Below the pieces are notes generated by a model. It did not search any database and was not told where the DNA came from. It saw nothing but the letters and a program-made list of their open reading frames with translations. Positions 35,251 through 46,384 of a DNA stretch of 64,000 nt are shown piece after piece. This stretch comes from Evernia prunastri (taxonomy: Eukaryota > Ascomycota > Lecanoromycetes > Lecanorales > Parmeliaceae). The stretch covers positions 124,001 to 188,000 of the forward strand of contig NKYR01000011.1 of NCBI GenBank assembly GCA_003184365.1, read 5' to 3'. The stretch's first letter is position 1. Each line of letters begins with the position of its first letter. The position numbers and the translations under genes were made by a program.

Positions 35251-35449
35251 GGGGGGTTTGGAGGGGGGTTTGGGTGGTGTCCCAAGGAAATGGTGTCTTA
35301 GGAGCAGGTATCTGTGGAAACAGATATTCAAGTCGTGCACCCATTCTACAGTCTATGCTCATCCTAAAATATACAGTGACATTCATACAAGCCCACATGC
35401 CCACCAAACGCCCGCTAACCCAGCAACGATTCACAGTTCCGTATAATCC

Positions 35450-36887
35450 TTACAACCCCTTCAAATGCTCCACAGCCTCATATAGCTCTTTCGGATCCTC
35501 AAACGTCCTCCAAATCTCCCTCGGCACACCCCGAAACGCCTTCTCGAACCTCTCATCCGTGTTCTTATCCGTATCTTTCATCTCAGCGACGTCTGTCACC
35601 TTCCTGATAAATACCGCCTTGACCCATCCTTTGTACTTCCTGCAAATGTCCCCATACGCTTCAGGATCGCTCTGCGTGCTATCGCCCACACAAAGCACCT
35701 TCCTCTTGGGCAGCCAGCCATGTATTTCCTCTATGCGGCTTCGCTTGTAGGCTTCTGTTCCTTGCGTGAGGGAAGCAAGGAACCCGGCGAGATCCATCCA
35801 GGATGCGTCGCGGAGTATGGTGGTGCCTTTGGGGTAGTATTGGTGCAGGAATGTGCGGAGGAAGGGGTACAGGTTGTAAGGCGAAGCGGAGAGGTAGAAC
35901 CAGGTCGGGTTGAGGGAGGTGGCGATCTGCGCGTAGAGTTCTGGCATTCCGGCTATGGGGGTGGGGTCTGAAACGAAGGTGCTGCGGAGGATGCCGATGG
36001 GGGAGGGGGTCATGGTTATCTTGATCGAGTCGTCGATGTCTGAGAGACGTCAGAATGCGGACCAAGGGCCTCGCGGGTTATGGCATACCTGAAACCATCA
36101 ACCAGCCCTCTGGCTCTGCGAAGTGAGTGAGCATCGGTCCATGAGGCGTAACTTCTGCCGGTACCGCTGAGATCTCGGCGCTATCTCCACCTTTGTGGTC
36201 TGGGATAGAAACAACGATCTGTTGACTGACAGCGCTTCTTCCACCAGGGCCAAGTTTCTGAATAGTGCCGTTCGGCAATTTGATATCCACATAGCGCGCG
36301 GGGGCTATAGTCTCAACAAAAGGCTTCAAGCGATGAGCGATCGTTTTCTCCGCCTGCGCTCTTCCTTCTCCATCTGCTAGACCGATCGCATCTGCAACAT
36401 TGGCCACAGCCTTGCTCCAATCCTTCCCTTTGTACCTCGTAAAGTAGGCAGCCGTAAACTGAGCTTGAAAAGGCTGCGGCTGATGAGGGTAGATGTGGAC
36501 TGGTCGGTAGGCCGTGGTATCGAGTAGCCAAACCTCTTCTTTGTCCGGGTCCACGGCTCTCGCCAGGGGATTAAGCGTGCTGAGGAAGGAGCCCATGTTG
36601 TCGAGGAAGGGTATGTCCCATCGCGAGCTTATATGCTTTGGGAGCAGCTTTTCGACCCCGGGGAAGTCACCTGCTGACCGGGTCTCGCGCTCTGTGTGTG
36701 TCTCTTCCATCACCTGACGTCCTTTGTCCATGGAGGCGTCCATAGCTGCTCCCAGGGCACTTGCGTGTTCTTGTATGTTCGAAGGATTGGGGCTGTGAAG
36801 CTGACGGCTGACGTGTGTCTTATTCTTTCTATACGGCGGGATGTTGCTTAAGAAACATATACAGTGGCAACATAATAATATGAACAA
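35450..36887 (-). CDS. App1-type (DUF2183) HAD phosphatase
   Basis: Two exons (36887-36089, 36039-35450) give up to 462 aa. The exon junction recreates the catalytic HAD motif: VSDIDDSIKIT, a DxDx(S/T) variant with the nucleophile Asp and the acid/base Asp. Downstream are GMPELYAQIATSLNPTWFYL with SASPYNLYPFL (motif II Ser/Thr region), RDASWMDLAGFL, and KRKVLCVGDSTQSDPEAYGD, the Asp-rich motif IV. The N-terminal beta-rich region contains WDIPFLDNMGSFLSTLNPLA. Yeast App1 is a Mg2+-dependent phosphatidate phosphatase at actin patches; this protein is a paralogue-type relative, not a certain orthologue. The first 20 residues are hydrophobic and Cys-rich (MFILLCCHCICFL); a start at an internal Met (for example MDKGRQVMEE) is possible. 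Confidence 0.83.
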
Positions 36888-37319
36888 GAAGAGTCACAGG
36901 GTGGTGTGGTGTGAGAAGCCATGTGGTTTGCCAACTCATCTCACGGCACCAGCCACGTGCTCGATGCCAAGGGCGGAGCGGCGAGGCCCCCTCCCATCCT
37001 CCAAACTCCCTCATCCGCTAAAAAGGTAAGGTATATCTTGAGGGAAAGTGCTAGAGTCATATCTGAATCATTGCCATGGCAGCCTCTCCGTCGCGTCGAA
37101 AAGCGCGGCATAGCGCTCTTATTAAAATCATATCTCGTCCACCCATTATCGAGACGGTTCAATACAAGTAGGGAGTCATACGCCTTACTCTTCTGCTTTA
37201 TTTCCTCTTTTTTCACCCAGATATTTCTCCCATACATACCGTAGCATTGGTAGCAGAAAGAACAAAACTTCCCGGCTTTGGCCTGCCTGTGAACCACCGA
37301 CCGGATAGATATTTTCCTA

Positions 37320-39407
37320 ATGCTTATCTTGGACTGGTCGGGGACTATACTGACCGTTCGAGAATTGAACATGATGGCAATTATGGACAAGATAACCGAT
37401 AAGCCGGACTGGGATAAGAAGGTCTTTGACGATGCCATTGTTCAAAAATGGCGCCTAGAAGCTCTTGCAACTGAGGATGTGGACGTGTCAGAGAAGATGC
37501 TCGATTGGGTACGCACGAATTTTCTTCAAACAATCGTAAAGCATCCTAGCGTGGCGAGGCTTCCTAGTATCATCCAAAGCCAGAGAAGATCAAACAGATC
37601 AGGTCTATGCGCAGCTTCGAGTGAAAAACTCGTTCGTTCCCTCGCCCGTTCATATGTTTCGTCCCGCTTGTCTTTGCCATCGTTTACTCTTTGATATTCA
37701 TGCTTAGCCCTGTTGAGGAGCCATGGACGTCCTACCATGTGGGTTTACATTCCAAATAAAAATCCGAGACTACTTCAACTATCGTAGCCGAGCTGGGGCA
37801 TTCTTCTCATTATTGCTGGGCTAAGAACTCTTCATAGTGCGTTGCCGAATTGCGTGACAAAGCCCGATTCTTCCAATGTGAAGGCATGATACCAACGTTA
37901 GACCTCGATGCTGCGGTGATCAAGTCTGATACTGCCATCTCCTCTGATCTGAAAGAATCCCTGCGAGGCGCTGCTGCTTGTCTCGAAGCCGTCCCTAACA
38001 GGCTCAAAGACTGGCATCCTGGCTCTGATGGTAAAGTACTTGACCTCGTCCACCCCTCTTTATTTCCTTTGATCTATGGCCGCTCGAGAGTCCTATCATC
38101 TGGGCGTTTGGACCTTCAAGACTGTGTGGCTTCTATCGGCAAAGGCGAGATTGCCACTACGCCGGAAGACACAGAAGTCGAAGTTGATAAGGCCTATGAA
38201 TTAGAGAGAACTTGGGTGACACCAACCCTAGTTTCTGGTCCAAAGCTTTCCAGTGGCTTCCCTGTGACATGGTATTTGCCGGAGATGATATCAAAGTCAC
38301 CAGCTATATCAACAACCTGCATCCGAAATTGCACCCCAAGCTCTACTCTGTCATTGGAAAAATCATTGCCAAGGTAATCCCACTCTGGAACTTGACCCTT
38401 TCCTCGACACGGGCCGTACATCAGGCACGCATCCCACATGAAAGCACCGACTACGATTATCCTCTAGGGCGAAGTCCCCCAGCGGAACTAGGAGATGATT
38501 GGGAGGCTGCCGAGTATTGGTCAAAGACTAATCGCGTTCTGCAAAGGCCAGAGCCTCGAGACTTTGAATCGTACCAACGGCCAGCGGATGAACAAATCAA
38601 AATTCGAAAGGAATTTGAGGAACAAGGACTTCAAATTATTGTGAAGCTCGCCAACATCGAGTTGACACCCAAGAAGCCAACATACGACCGTGGATCGTGG
38701 CATGTCGAGGGACAGCTCAATGAACGGATCTGTGCTACAACTCTATACTACTATGACTCGAAGAACATTTCGAATGACTATTTGGCTTTCCGCCATCGCA
38801 CTAATGATAATCACGAGCTCAATTCGAAGACATATAGTCAGGTGTTCACCCCATCCCCCCTCCCATTTCAATAAATGATAGCCTCTCAGACCCCTCTCTA
38901 ACATAATTTTGTGCTTCTTGCTACATGTCTAGGGCTAACTTTGCTCAGGATGACTATGAGGGTGTGGAAGAACTCTACGGCGTCGAACAAGAAGGGCCCC
39001 AAGTGCAGGAAATAGGTCGAGTTGTTACAAAGGAGGGACGGCTCCTTGCCTTTCCCAACGTCTTTCAGCATCGAGTCGCTCCATTTACGCTCGAAGATCC
39101 TTTGAAAGCAGGGCACAGAAAGATACTGGCGCTGTTTCTAATTGACCCTCATTGCCGGATCATATCGACTGCGAATGTGCCGCCTCAGCAGAAAGATTGG
39201 TGGAGTCCTGAGATCCGTGATAGTGCGAGACTTGAGCAGTTGCCGAAAGAAATTATGGATCAGGTGGTGGAAGATGTTGAGGACTTCCCGATCTCGTTCG
39301 AGACAGCCAAGGAACTTAAGCTCAAATTGATGGAGGAGAGGAAAGTATATGTGGAGGAGGTGAATGCGGAAATTCAAGCCAGGACATTCTTCTTCTGTGA
39401 GCATTAG
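37320..39407 (+). pseudogene. DUF4246 protein gene with a 2-nt frameshift
   Basis: Exons 37320-37508, 37838-38841 and 38949-39407. Junctions read MLDW-CVAELRDKARFF and NSKTYSQ-DDYEGVEELYG. DUF4246 landmarks: MDKITDKPDWDKKVFDDAIV, LKDWHPGSDGKVLDLVHPSL, PLIYGRSRVLSSGRLDLQDC, KAFQWLPCDMVFAGDDIKV, TSYINNLHPKLHP, SWHVEGQLNERICATTLYYY, and LAFPNVFQHRVAPF followed by GHRKILALFLIDPHC. The middle exon is 1004 nt, 2 nt too long: the frame passes from KAYELE to NLGDTNPSFWSKAFQW at about 38195-38212 within GAGAGA, and no intron can absorb it. HVE, QHRV and GHRK resemble the HxE...H...R arrangement of 2OG-Fe(II) oxygenases, which is my inference. The N-terminus appears short, so an upstream exon may be missing. 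Removing two bases was not attempted beyond noting the break. Confidence 0.82.
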
Positions 39408-39591
39408 CAAGATACGGCTATATTGACTGCTTTGAGTGTCTAAAGATCGGGCTGCGGTAGAAATCAAGCCACCAGAGACAGAAGCAACTGTGCATGGTAG
39501 TGTAGCTATTAATTGACAGACGCGGGAGATTGGGATCTTGCAGCATAGCAAATAGGGGGTCTGAAAAAGAGTCTGCACAGCGCGTGCAATG

Positions 39592-39696
39592 CACGGGATG
39601 TCCTGGGGGCGCAAGATAGGGGCGCAACGCAAGATTCGCTTATTTTACCTCCTTACCCAAATAAGTATGGTAACCCCACCAAAATTAGGGTAGCTG
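39592..39696 (+). repeat. left terminal inverted repeat
   Basis: Pairs with 41328-41432. Perfect over the outer 51 nt; the inner part is diverged but shares TAAGTATGGTA and CCCCACCAAAATT. Confidence 0.85.
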
Positions 39697-39801
39697 GGTA
39701 GGATATCTACAATATGATGTCGCAAACACGTCGCAATCACTCCATAAGGCCTATATGTAAAAATTTCTGGATGTATGACGTAATGAGTAGTTACTTCATG
39801 C

Positions 39802-39994
39802 TTATTCCTTGCTCCCAACGAGTTCCCCTAGCAAATAGCCCGCCTCTAGAATACGTCGCTGCTGAGACTCCCTCTCATCGACATCCTCACTGGGTATCAG
39901 ATTCGACTTAGACTTCTTCTTATTGGGCTGCATAGCAGGCTGGAGTGTAGCATTCAACGTAGGTCCTCGGGATCTTTTCTGCGAGAGACCTTTC
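39802..39994 (-). CDS. C-terminal fragment of a minus-strand transposon ORF
   Basis: Frame open from the N at 39995 to a stop near 39802. Basic segment QPNKKKSKSNLIPSEDVDE followed by QQRRILEAGYLLGELVGSKE. It reads toward the left TIR, as the end of a transposase-like ORF should, but no catalytic domain lies in this short piece. Confidence 0.35.
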
Positions 39995-39995
39995 N

Positions 39996-41021
39996 TCACT
40001 TGAGTGTGACCAAATCTTCCGAATGTTGAAAGACGCTTTTACGTCTGCCCCGATCCTTGCGCACTTCGACTATGAGAAGGAGTGTATCCTTGAGACCGAC
40101 AGTTCCGACTTTGTCAGTGCCGGCGTGCTGTCACAGTATGATAGCAACGGTGTTCTTCGCCCTGTTGCCTTCTTCTCTAAGAAGCTTACTACTGCCGAGA
40201 TCAATTACGAGATCTACGACAAAGAACTCTTGGCCATTATACGTTGCTTCGAGGAATGGCGCCCTGAACTCCAAGGAACAGGCATGCCTGTTAAAGTAAT
40301 CACTGACCATCGCAGCCTGGAGTGGTTTATGACTACCAAGCGCCTGAACCGACGGCAAGCCCGTTGGGCCCGTTTTCTGAGTGATTTTGACTTCAAAATC
40401 ACGTATCGCCCTGGCGCACAGGGTGGAAAGCCTGATGCCCTGACTAGGAGGTCAGGAGACCTCCCTAAAGGGGGGGATGAACGCCTCGCATATCAGGACC
40501 AGACCGTCCTGAAGCCCAAGAACCTAGACCTAGCCCCCGTTGAAATCACGATTCCTGATCAAGAGGCTCCTGATACCACGATTCCTGAAAGCTTGAACTC
40601 AGACCACGACTACGACGAGCTCTCGGTTGAGGAGCTGTTTACCAAGGGGTACGAAAAAGACCCAATTCCTGAACGAACCCTGAAGCTCCTCCGCGAAGGA
40701 GCTACCCAGTCCAAGGACCTTACGCTTTCGGAATGTAGAGAGCAGAATGGTCGGCTCCTGTACCGAGACAGGCTGTATGTGCCTGACTTCCACGCCCTGA
40801 AACTACGCCTATGTTATGAATGCCACGATGCCCCAATAGCGGGTCACCCAGGAAAGGAGCATACCTACGAGCTTCTGAGCCGCAGCTATTATTGGCTTGG
40901 CATGCAAGGATACGTCAGGAAGTACTGCCGTGGCTGCCGCATCTGCAAGCGGTCCAAGAGTTCCAGGTTTACCAAACAAGGGGTTCTGAGACCCCTTCCA
41001 GTCCCCAAGCGTCGTTGGACN
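39996..41021 (+). CDS. Ty3/Gypsy pol fragment: RT end, RNase H, integrase zinc domain
   Basis: Open throughout between two N bases. It starts SLECDQIFRMLKDAFTSAP, the RT thumb-connection block of Gypsy elements. RNase H follows: FDYEKECILETDSSDFVSAG, INYEIYDKELLAIIRCFEEW, VITDHRSLEWFMTTKRL and DFDFKITYRPGAQGGKPDAL. After an acidic spacer comes the H2C2 integrase zinc domain: CHDAPIAGHPGKEHTYELL, YWLGMQGYVRKYCRGCRICK. It then stops at the second N within PLPVPKRRW. No LTR, gag, protease or integrase core is present. The exact coincidence with the two N bases suggests an assembly insert rather than a nested insertion. Confidence 0.88.
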
Positions 41022-41022
41022 T

Positions 41023-41302
41023 GCCTGCTTAGTAGGAGGGGGGGCTGGGAGGGGGGGATGCGATCGATTGCACGTTGAAGGATAGGATGGAGGTCTTCTT
41101 CAAGGTAGGGATGGGGGACCCAGGTAGGCGTTGCGGCCGCGCTGGGAGGGCCGTTGACGGCGACGGTGAGGTCTGTAAGAAGGGAGGGAGGTGCGTCTAT
41201 GGTGGGATCTATGGTGGGATCCATGGTTGCGATTGTTGTGGGGGGGTTGTGGATATTTGGTTGACTTGGTGTGGGATTGATTAGACTATTTGAATGATGC
41301 AA
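41023..41302 (-). CDS. N-terminal fragment of a minus-strand transposon ORF
   Basis: Begins near the right TIR and runs inward to the N at 41022. Pro/Thr-rich start (TMDPTIDPTIDAPPSLLTD), then WVPHPYLEEDLHPILQRAID. Probably the N-terminus of the protein whose end is at 39802; the domain is not recognised. Confidence 0.35.
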
Positions 41303-41327
41303 TTGGGACTATCGGTGTGTGTTACCA

Positions 41328-41432
41328 AGGTACTTAAATTTTGGTGGGGCTACCATACTAATTTAAGTTAGTGGGTAAAATTAAGCGAATCTTGCGTTGC
41401 GCCCCTATCTTGCGCCCCCAGGACATCCCGTG
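41328..41432 (-). repeat. right terminal inverted repeat
   Basis: Inverted partner of 39592-39696; see that entry for identity. Confidence 0.85.
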
Positions 41433-41437
41433 CAATG

Positions 41438-43477
41438 CACTACAACATATCTACAGTTTGCAACGAAAGCTTATATACAACCTCGTAGCCTTCTCAGCAG
41501 AGAGTGTACAATGAATTAGGACTTCGCCAACCTACGAGCAGCGAATACTTCATGTGTGTGCTTTACTTTAGTTTGCATAGGAGCAAGAAGGTTGCCAAGC
41601 CAAAAAAGAGCTACTTCAAATCTAGCCTAGCGCTCCGCCACTCCAATATCAAAATCTTCTTTCCTGTGCACATTTTTTCCTCTTCATCATAAAACGCAAC
41701 CCTTCATATTCACTCTGACTTCTCCCGCCTTCGTGCACCCATGGGTAGTCTTGGAGGGGAAAATGGAGGGAAGAGCAAGCATAAGGCGTTGGAACTTACC
41801 CCTCAGCTTCGCCCCACAGTGGGAATGGAGGTCGAGGAAATCATATTGTGACGCGACATCACCACTCAGCATATCAAAAGTGCATCCACTGGTTGTTCGG
41901 AGCCGCTCTGATTCTGTACTATTCACGGAGGAGATTGCTGTCTCGTTGATAGAAAAGCTGCGAGGCTCCACCCGCAGGCACGACTTTGATGTCACTGCGT
42001 TGCCTGCTCCAATCGCTGTTGTCGTCCAAGACTGGAACCCTCCTAGCAGAAAAAGGCGACTCGCCGTTCCAATCTGCGAGTCATCGAGACCCTGGTCTCT
42101 CATGCCTGACTAAAGATAAGACGAAAATAGGCCGGGTTACAGCAGAGGTTCCATTCGGAATGAAATCATACTACTCCACCTTACGAAACGAATCAACTTC
42201 TTGTGTACACAGAATCTTCTGGATGTGTACCAATACTAAGATAAACGGATGCCAGCCGCCTGCATTGCTAATCGCCTATCCGATATTCGCTGGATGAAAT
42301 AGCAACTGTGCGGGTGATGCATTTTCCGAGCCCTCGGATACGTCCCTGAGAGGTTGACAGAGCTAACGGTTTTACAAGACCGCTTTTGCAGCCGCACCTA
42401 TTGCAACGAGTCCGTCATAATCTCTCATTTCCTTCTAGAGAATTCCCACGTGGTACTCTCGAAGCCAGGGATGTCTCGTCTCCGATGCTGTGGTAGGTAT
42501 TACAGGATCCTCGATTGAACGTATTTTGAGCTCGGAATTTTCGATACAGATGTCGCTCATGTTCTTCTCGATCCTCCTTCCTGCTGTATGGGCAAGCACA
42601 TTGAGGCTCTACTTTACGAAAGCGGTCTGGAGTACATATGTGGTACATTATCTCTTGCCGTCATACTGCTTTTGTCCACCAGAAAGCTCTAGCACAACGG
42701 AGGCTCGCAAACAATGCCTGACATGTTGAGGGATTCTGCAATAGTGGCCGTCGTTGCTTTCGATAGATCAATTTGAAATAGATTCCCCTGCAGATGTTTC
42801 TTTCCATCTCTACAAAGTTGCCGGGCTGTTCTTTCTGCTTGTTGCGAGATCACGATAAGCTCTTTGCGCCCTTAAAGCTTCTAGGGTGATATTCGTGGGG
42901 GGCAAATAGCCACCCACGTGGATCCGGCGTCAAGCTTCTTTGAGCTCTTTGTTATCTAAGGGCATGCAAGCTTCGTTGGTCTGTCTTACTTCTTACGCTA
43001 TCATTCCACGCTTCTAGTTGATATCCTTTTGAAAACCATAAGACGAGGACGTAGGTACCGAATTCACACCGCTAGGGAAAGCTTTCGAATTGCCGCCAAC
43101 GCAGGATCAGTTGGTCTCCCGCTTTTAGCCATAGGTAAATAGAATATCACTGTTACTAAGCTTGCTTGAATACTACTGTTACTGAGCTTGCTTCCAGCTG
43201 ATAGTATTTCCAGGGTCGTCAGCAGGCTCCATTGTTCTGCCAAGTTGAAATGGTGAGCCGTGGCATTCATTGCGTCAAGCGTGGCCGACAGCCCCTTGTT
43301 CAACGGAATCCGATATGGGGGATATTGGGTGCAATCAATCGCCCGCGCTCGACGTCATGGAGCCGGGTTTCTCCCCGTTCTATAGATACTGCAGAGATAC
43401 ATATACATGCAGCCTTGCCACAAGTGTGCCATCATACTGTATGTTGAGCCAAACACTGCAAGGGTCGTTACCCTACC
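41438..43477. other. intergenic, possible zinc-finger relic
   Basis: No complete gene. A minus-strand frame at 42415-42648 contains CACPYSRKEDREEHERHLYRKF, which looks like a degenerate C2H2 finger of the fungal ACPxxK type, without flanking support. The rest shows nothing I can name. Confidence 0.35.
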
Positions 43478-44873
43478 ATGTCCTCGCATCCCATAAAGCC
43501 TTCATCTAAATTATACCCATTTCTATCACTGGCGATCATACTTCCCCTCATTGACAGCTCACCGCCCTCTAAATCAGACCTGGATATCCGCCAAGTCGTC
43601 AACCATACTAACCTAAAGGCATCTTTCGACTCGGCATACTAGCAAGCGCTGAACGTTGGAGGATATCTCAATGATCCAGAAACGGGCTGGAACCGTACTA
43701 CAACTATTTGCAGCGGCGATGAGGATGATGCCGCTTGTTACTTGCCCGCAGAGCCTTGGACAACTTGTTACTTACGGCTGGCCCATGGTTTTCCCGGTAT
43801 TGACTGCAGCGAAATCAATGCTAAAGACTGTTCCTACTACCCGAGTCTCGCCGTTGACTCGAAAAAGGCGCCCTATTTTGCATACACAATAAAAACGATA
43901 TATGGTACTTAATCAAACTCTCTCCCTGTCAACGTTCTTACTGACCTCAAAATTGACAGCAATCAATGATCTCTTTACGACCTGGTTCAACGCTCTCCAA
44001 TATGCCGCTACGTAAGCCCTTTCCATCGTCCAAGACGTTACAAACGAGGTCGACCTACCCTAATCAACGAACTTCATCCTTCGTGACCTCCTTTTTGCTC
44101 TCACAGTCGGCCTTGCATACGTTGTCAGGCCGGAGGCTGGCGGCCTCACCGGCCTTCCAGTCGCAACAGCCACAGCCGATCGAGCTCTCCTCAAAGGCGC
44201 CAACCAAGCCCCAACAGTTACCCGCGGCATCTGGCCCGCTGGAACGCAATCTTCCCAATCGATTCAAATCGGCGATGTCGAAACTGAGCTCAACAACGCC
44301 ACAGGCACCACGGCCATAATGTTGAATTCGGGGCTGGAATTGCTGATGAGCGACATGCCCTCCTTCGCGGAATTCGCCTCCACGGGAATATTCTCAGGCT
44401 CCGAGTCCCTCTCCCTCCCCAAAGAAGTCGACGGTCTCGACGTCGCCCTCAAAACCTTCATAGTCTCCAACGCCCTGACTTCCAACGGCTGGCACGACAC
44501 CGTCGACCTCGGCGCCACGCGCGCCGACATCGCTTCCTGCGTCCCCGGCAGTGGCGGCAGCTGCTGCATCTGGTGGTCTCTCAACTCCGCCTCGTCCACA
44601 CCCGACATGTGCGGCGACTTCATCTGGTAGAGCGACACCACCATGCGAGCGTTCACGCTCACGAATCGCAACACACTGAACGGAACCGTGGATCTACTGA
44701 CGGCGATCGTTCAGCACGAGTGGACGACGCTGCCGTTGCTGTTTGACGGGGCGTATAATTGCAGCGCGGCGGGGAATTTTGGCAGGGCGCCGATCCAAAT
44801 CGAGGCAGACGGGACGATCGATTTGAGTTGCATGAGCCGGTTGGCCGAGATGTCCTCCGTTGCGACGCAGTGA
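43478..44873 (+). pseudogene. DUF7872-like secreted-protein gene with an internal TAG
   Basis: Coding sequence runs from ATG 43478 through plausible introns at 43595-43642 (TACTAAC branch, TAG acceptor, weak GTCGTC donor), 43905-43959 and 44012-44128 (GTAAGC donor). After splicing, the N-part includes QALNVGGYLNDPETGWNRTT, a Cys-rich block (AEPWTTCYLRLAHGFPGIDC) and APYFAYTIKTIYAINDLFTT. The conserved part reads LELLMSDMPSFAEFASTGIF followed by VDGLDVALKTFIVSNALTSN. A TAG stop at 44628-44630 interrupts CGDFIW and SDTTMRAFTLTNRN in the same frame, which then continues to LPLLFDGAYNCSAAGNFG and ends at 44873. A hydrophobic stretch near the N-terminus may be a signal anchor. Family naming is from recalled similarity of the domain; either a null allele or a base error explains the TAG. 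Confidence 0.6.
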
Positions 44874-45581
44874 TATCTTGATTTGGGTTTCTTTTTATTG
44901 ATCTCTTTCCGGCGCCGGCTGGACCATTTGCATTTTCGTTTGCGTTAGTGTGAGCATTTATATCCTCTTAGACCGTTGATTTATAAGCATACCATAGAAT
45001 CCATAGGACAAATTCGCTTTACACTTCCATCCAGCAGGCTCTTGATCAGCCATGTACCCTCCGCTTCGATTCCCTGTACAGCAAACAGGGCAACGACTTC
45101 GCGAACTTCACGCGAGCCCGAGCCAGACGAACATTTCTCAAATCGACTCTTACCACAAAGACGACATGATGACTGAGTGGGTGTGTGGGTGTGTGGGTGT
45201 GGCGTCGGAGGAGCGTGGGAGCTGTGTATTATTCAAGCGATGAAAGCAGCATCAACTTTGGCGTCAGCGACGAGCGACTCTTAATCATAGTAGAGAAGGG
45301 CATAGCATAGCAGTACGGCAACGTGCCAAGGTCTGCGCGCGCGATTGCACCCTAGAAAATCCAAGACGAATATCTTATTTGCATGCACCTCCATTTGCAG
45401 CCGTCACTGAGCAATAGGTATAATACACACCCCCTCACTAATCAACCCGCTGAAAACTTTTTCTCCCCTCAACCGACCACCCGCACCCTCAGCAAACACG
45501 CCCGGCCGCCACGCCAGCTGTCCATCTCCCCTTCCCCCTCAACAATCTCTCTTTGCACACATCGCTCAAGGTCTCCGCCAC
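44874..45581. other. intergenic region
   Basis: No gene seen. It contains a GTGTGGGTGTGTGGGTGTGG tract at 45179-45199 and the 3' flank of the small minus-strand gene. Confidence 0.4.
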
Positions 45582-46129
45582 TCACATCTTCCCCTTGACC
45601 TCCTCCGCCTTCCCCTTCGCCTGGCCCGCGACCTCCTGCGTCTTCCCCTTGGCCTCGCCCGCCAACTCCGACGCCTTGCCCTTCGCCTCGCCGGACAGTT
45701 CCTGGGCGGAGCCCTCGGCCTGCTTGGCGTTGAGGCCGACGGTGGATTTGAGGGTTTCGGTCGCTTGTTCTGTGGGATGCGAGGGTGGAGGTTTGCGTTA
45801 GTGTTTTGTTGGAGAGGGTGAGAAGGAGGAATTGGATTGAATTGAAATGAAGTGGAGGGGGTGAATGAATGGATGGGTTGGTGCAAGTACGAGAAGAAAC
45901 GAGCGAGCGATCGCGGAGGCGAAGAGGGATATCACTCACGGCCCTTCTCGATGCCCTTCACGGCCGCATCGCCAACGGTTTTGTTCACGGACTCGATGGT
46001 GTCTTTGACCGCGGAGCCCGAGTCCTTCTTTGCGTACGGGCTGGTGGAGAAGCACACACGCTTGCTGGCAGCGGTGGCAGCCAAGGGGGCGCGGGGAGCT
46101 TTGATCGCAATGGTTCTTAGGAGAGACAT
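45582..46129 (-). CDS. small mitochondrial LEA/CsbD-like stress protein
   Basis: Two exons (46129-45940, 45769-45582) give 125 aa. The N-terminus MSLLRTIAIKAPRAPLAATA with SKRVCFSTSPYAKK is a strong mitochondrial presequence with a FSTSPYA-type processing region. The mature part is amphipathic and repetitive: DSGSAVKDTIESVNKTVGDA, then 11-residue-like units GEAKGKASELA, GEAKGKTQEVA and GQAKGKAEEVKGK. These Ala/Gly/Lys/Glu repeats are typical of LEA group 3 and CsbD-like proteins that fold on drying or stress and protect membranes; the role here is inferred. A MITE lies 256 bp upstream of the start. Confidence 0.82.
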
Positions 46130-46384
46130 GTTTTTAGCTAAGGGTTGGAAATGGTAAAGCTGTGGTTGCTGTTGTCGTTGTTTCTAGGAATGATTGGGGG
46201 AGGTGTCGGTTGCGTAGTTGATTCCGAAGGCGAGATGATGCCGGCGGAGGGAATTGCCATGCTGGGCGGACATGGGAATTTGGCACACGTCATTTGGAGG
46301 TAGCCCGATGTTGCTTGGTGCGAGTAGGCATAGCAGATTTGGCTGGGGGACGGATTTAAGCGCCGGGGTTTGGGCACTGGTCCT

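Larger units (their letters stand above)
39592..41432 (-). mobile_element. TIR transposon with patched or chimeric interior
   Basis: The two ends are inverted copies of each other. The first 51 nt from each terminus are identical (starting CACGGGATGTCC), and patchy similarity continues to about 105 nt. Flanks carry CAATG on both sides (39587-39591 and 41433-41437), a possible 5-bp target duplication, although the palindromic context makes the exact boundary ambiguous. Minus-strand reading from the right end opens an ORF; a minus-strand ORF also ends near the left end. Between single N bases at 39995 and 41022 lies an unrelated Gypsy pol fragment. The simplest reading is a DNA transposon whose middle was collapsed or misjoined in assembly. 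Confidence 0.7.

Noticed and set aside
39592..41432. Complete LTR retrotransposon
   Set aside because: The end repeats are inverted, not direct, and gag, protease and integrase core are missing; the Gypsy part is limited to the stretch between two N bases.
43640..44065. Three in-frame stops taken at first as C-to-T (RIP) nonsense mutations
   Set aside because: Each falls in a plausible intron (43595-43642 and 44012-44128) whose length is a multiple of three with branch point and acceptor; only the TAG at 44628 remains.
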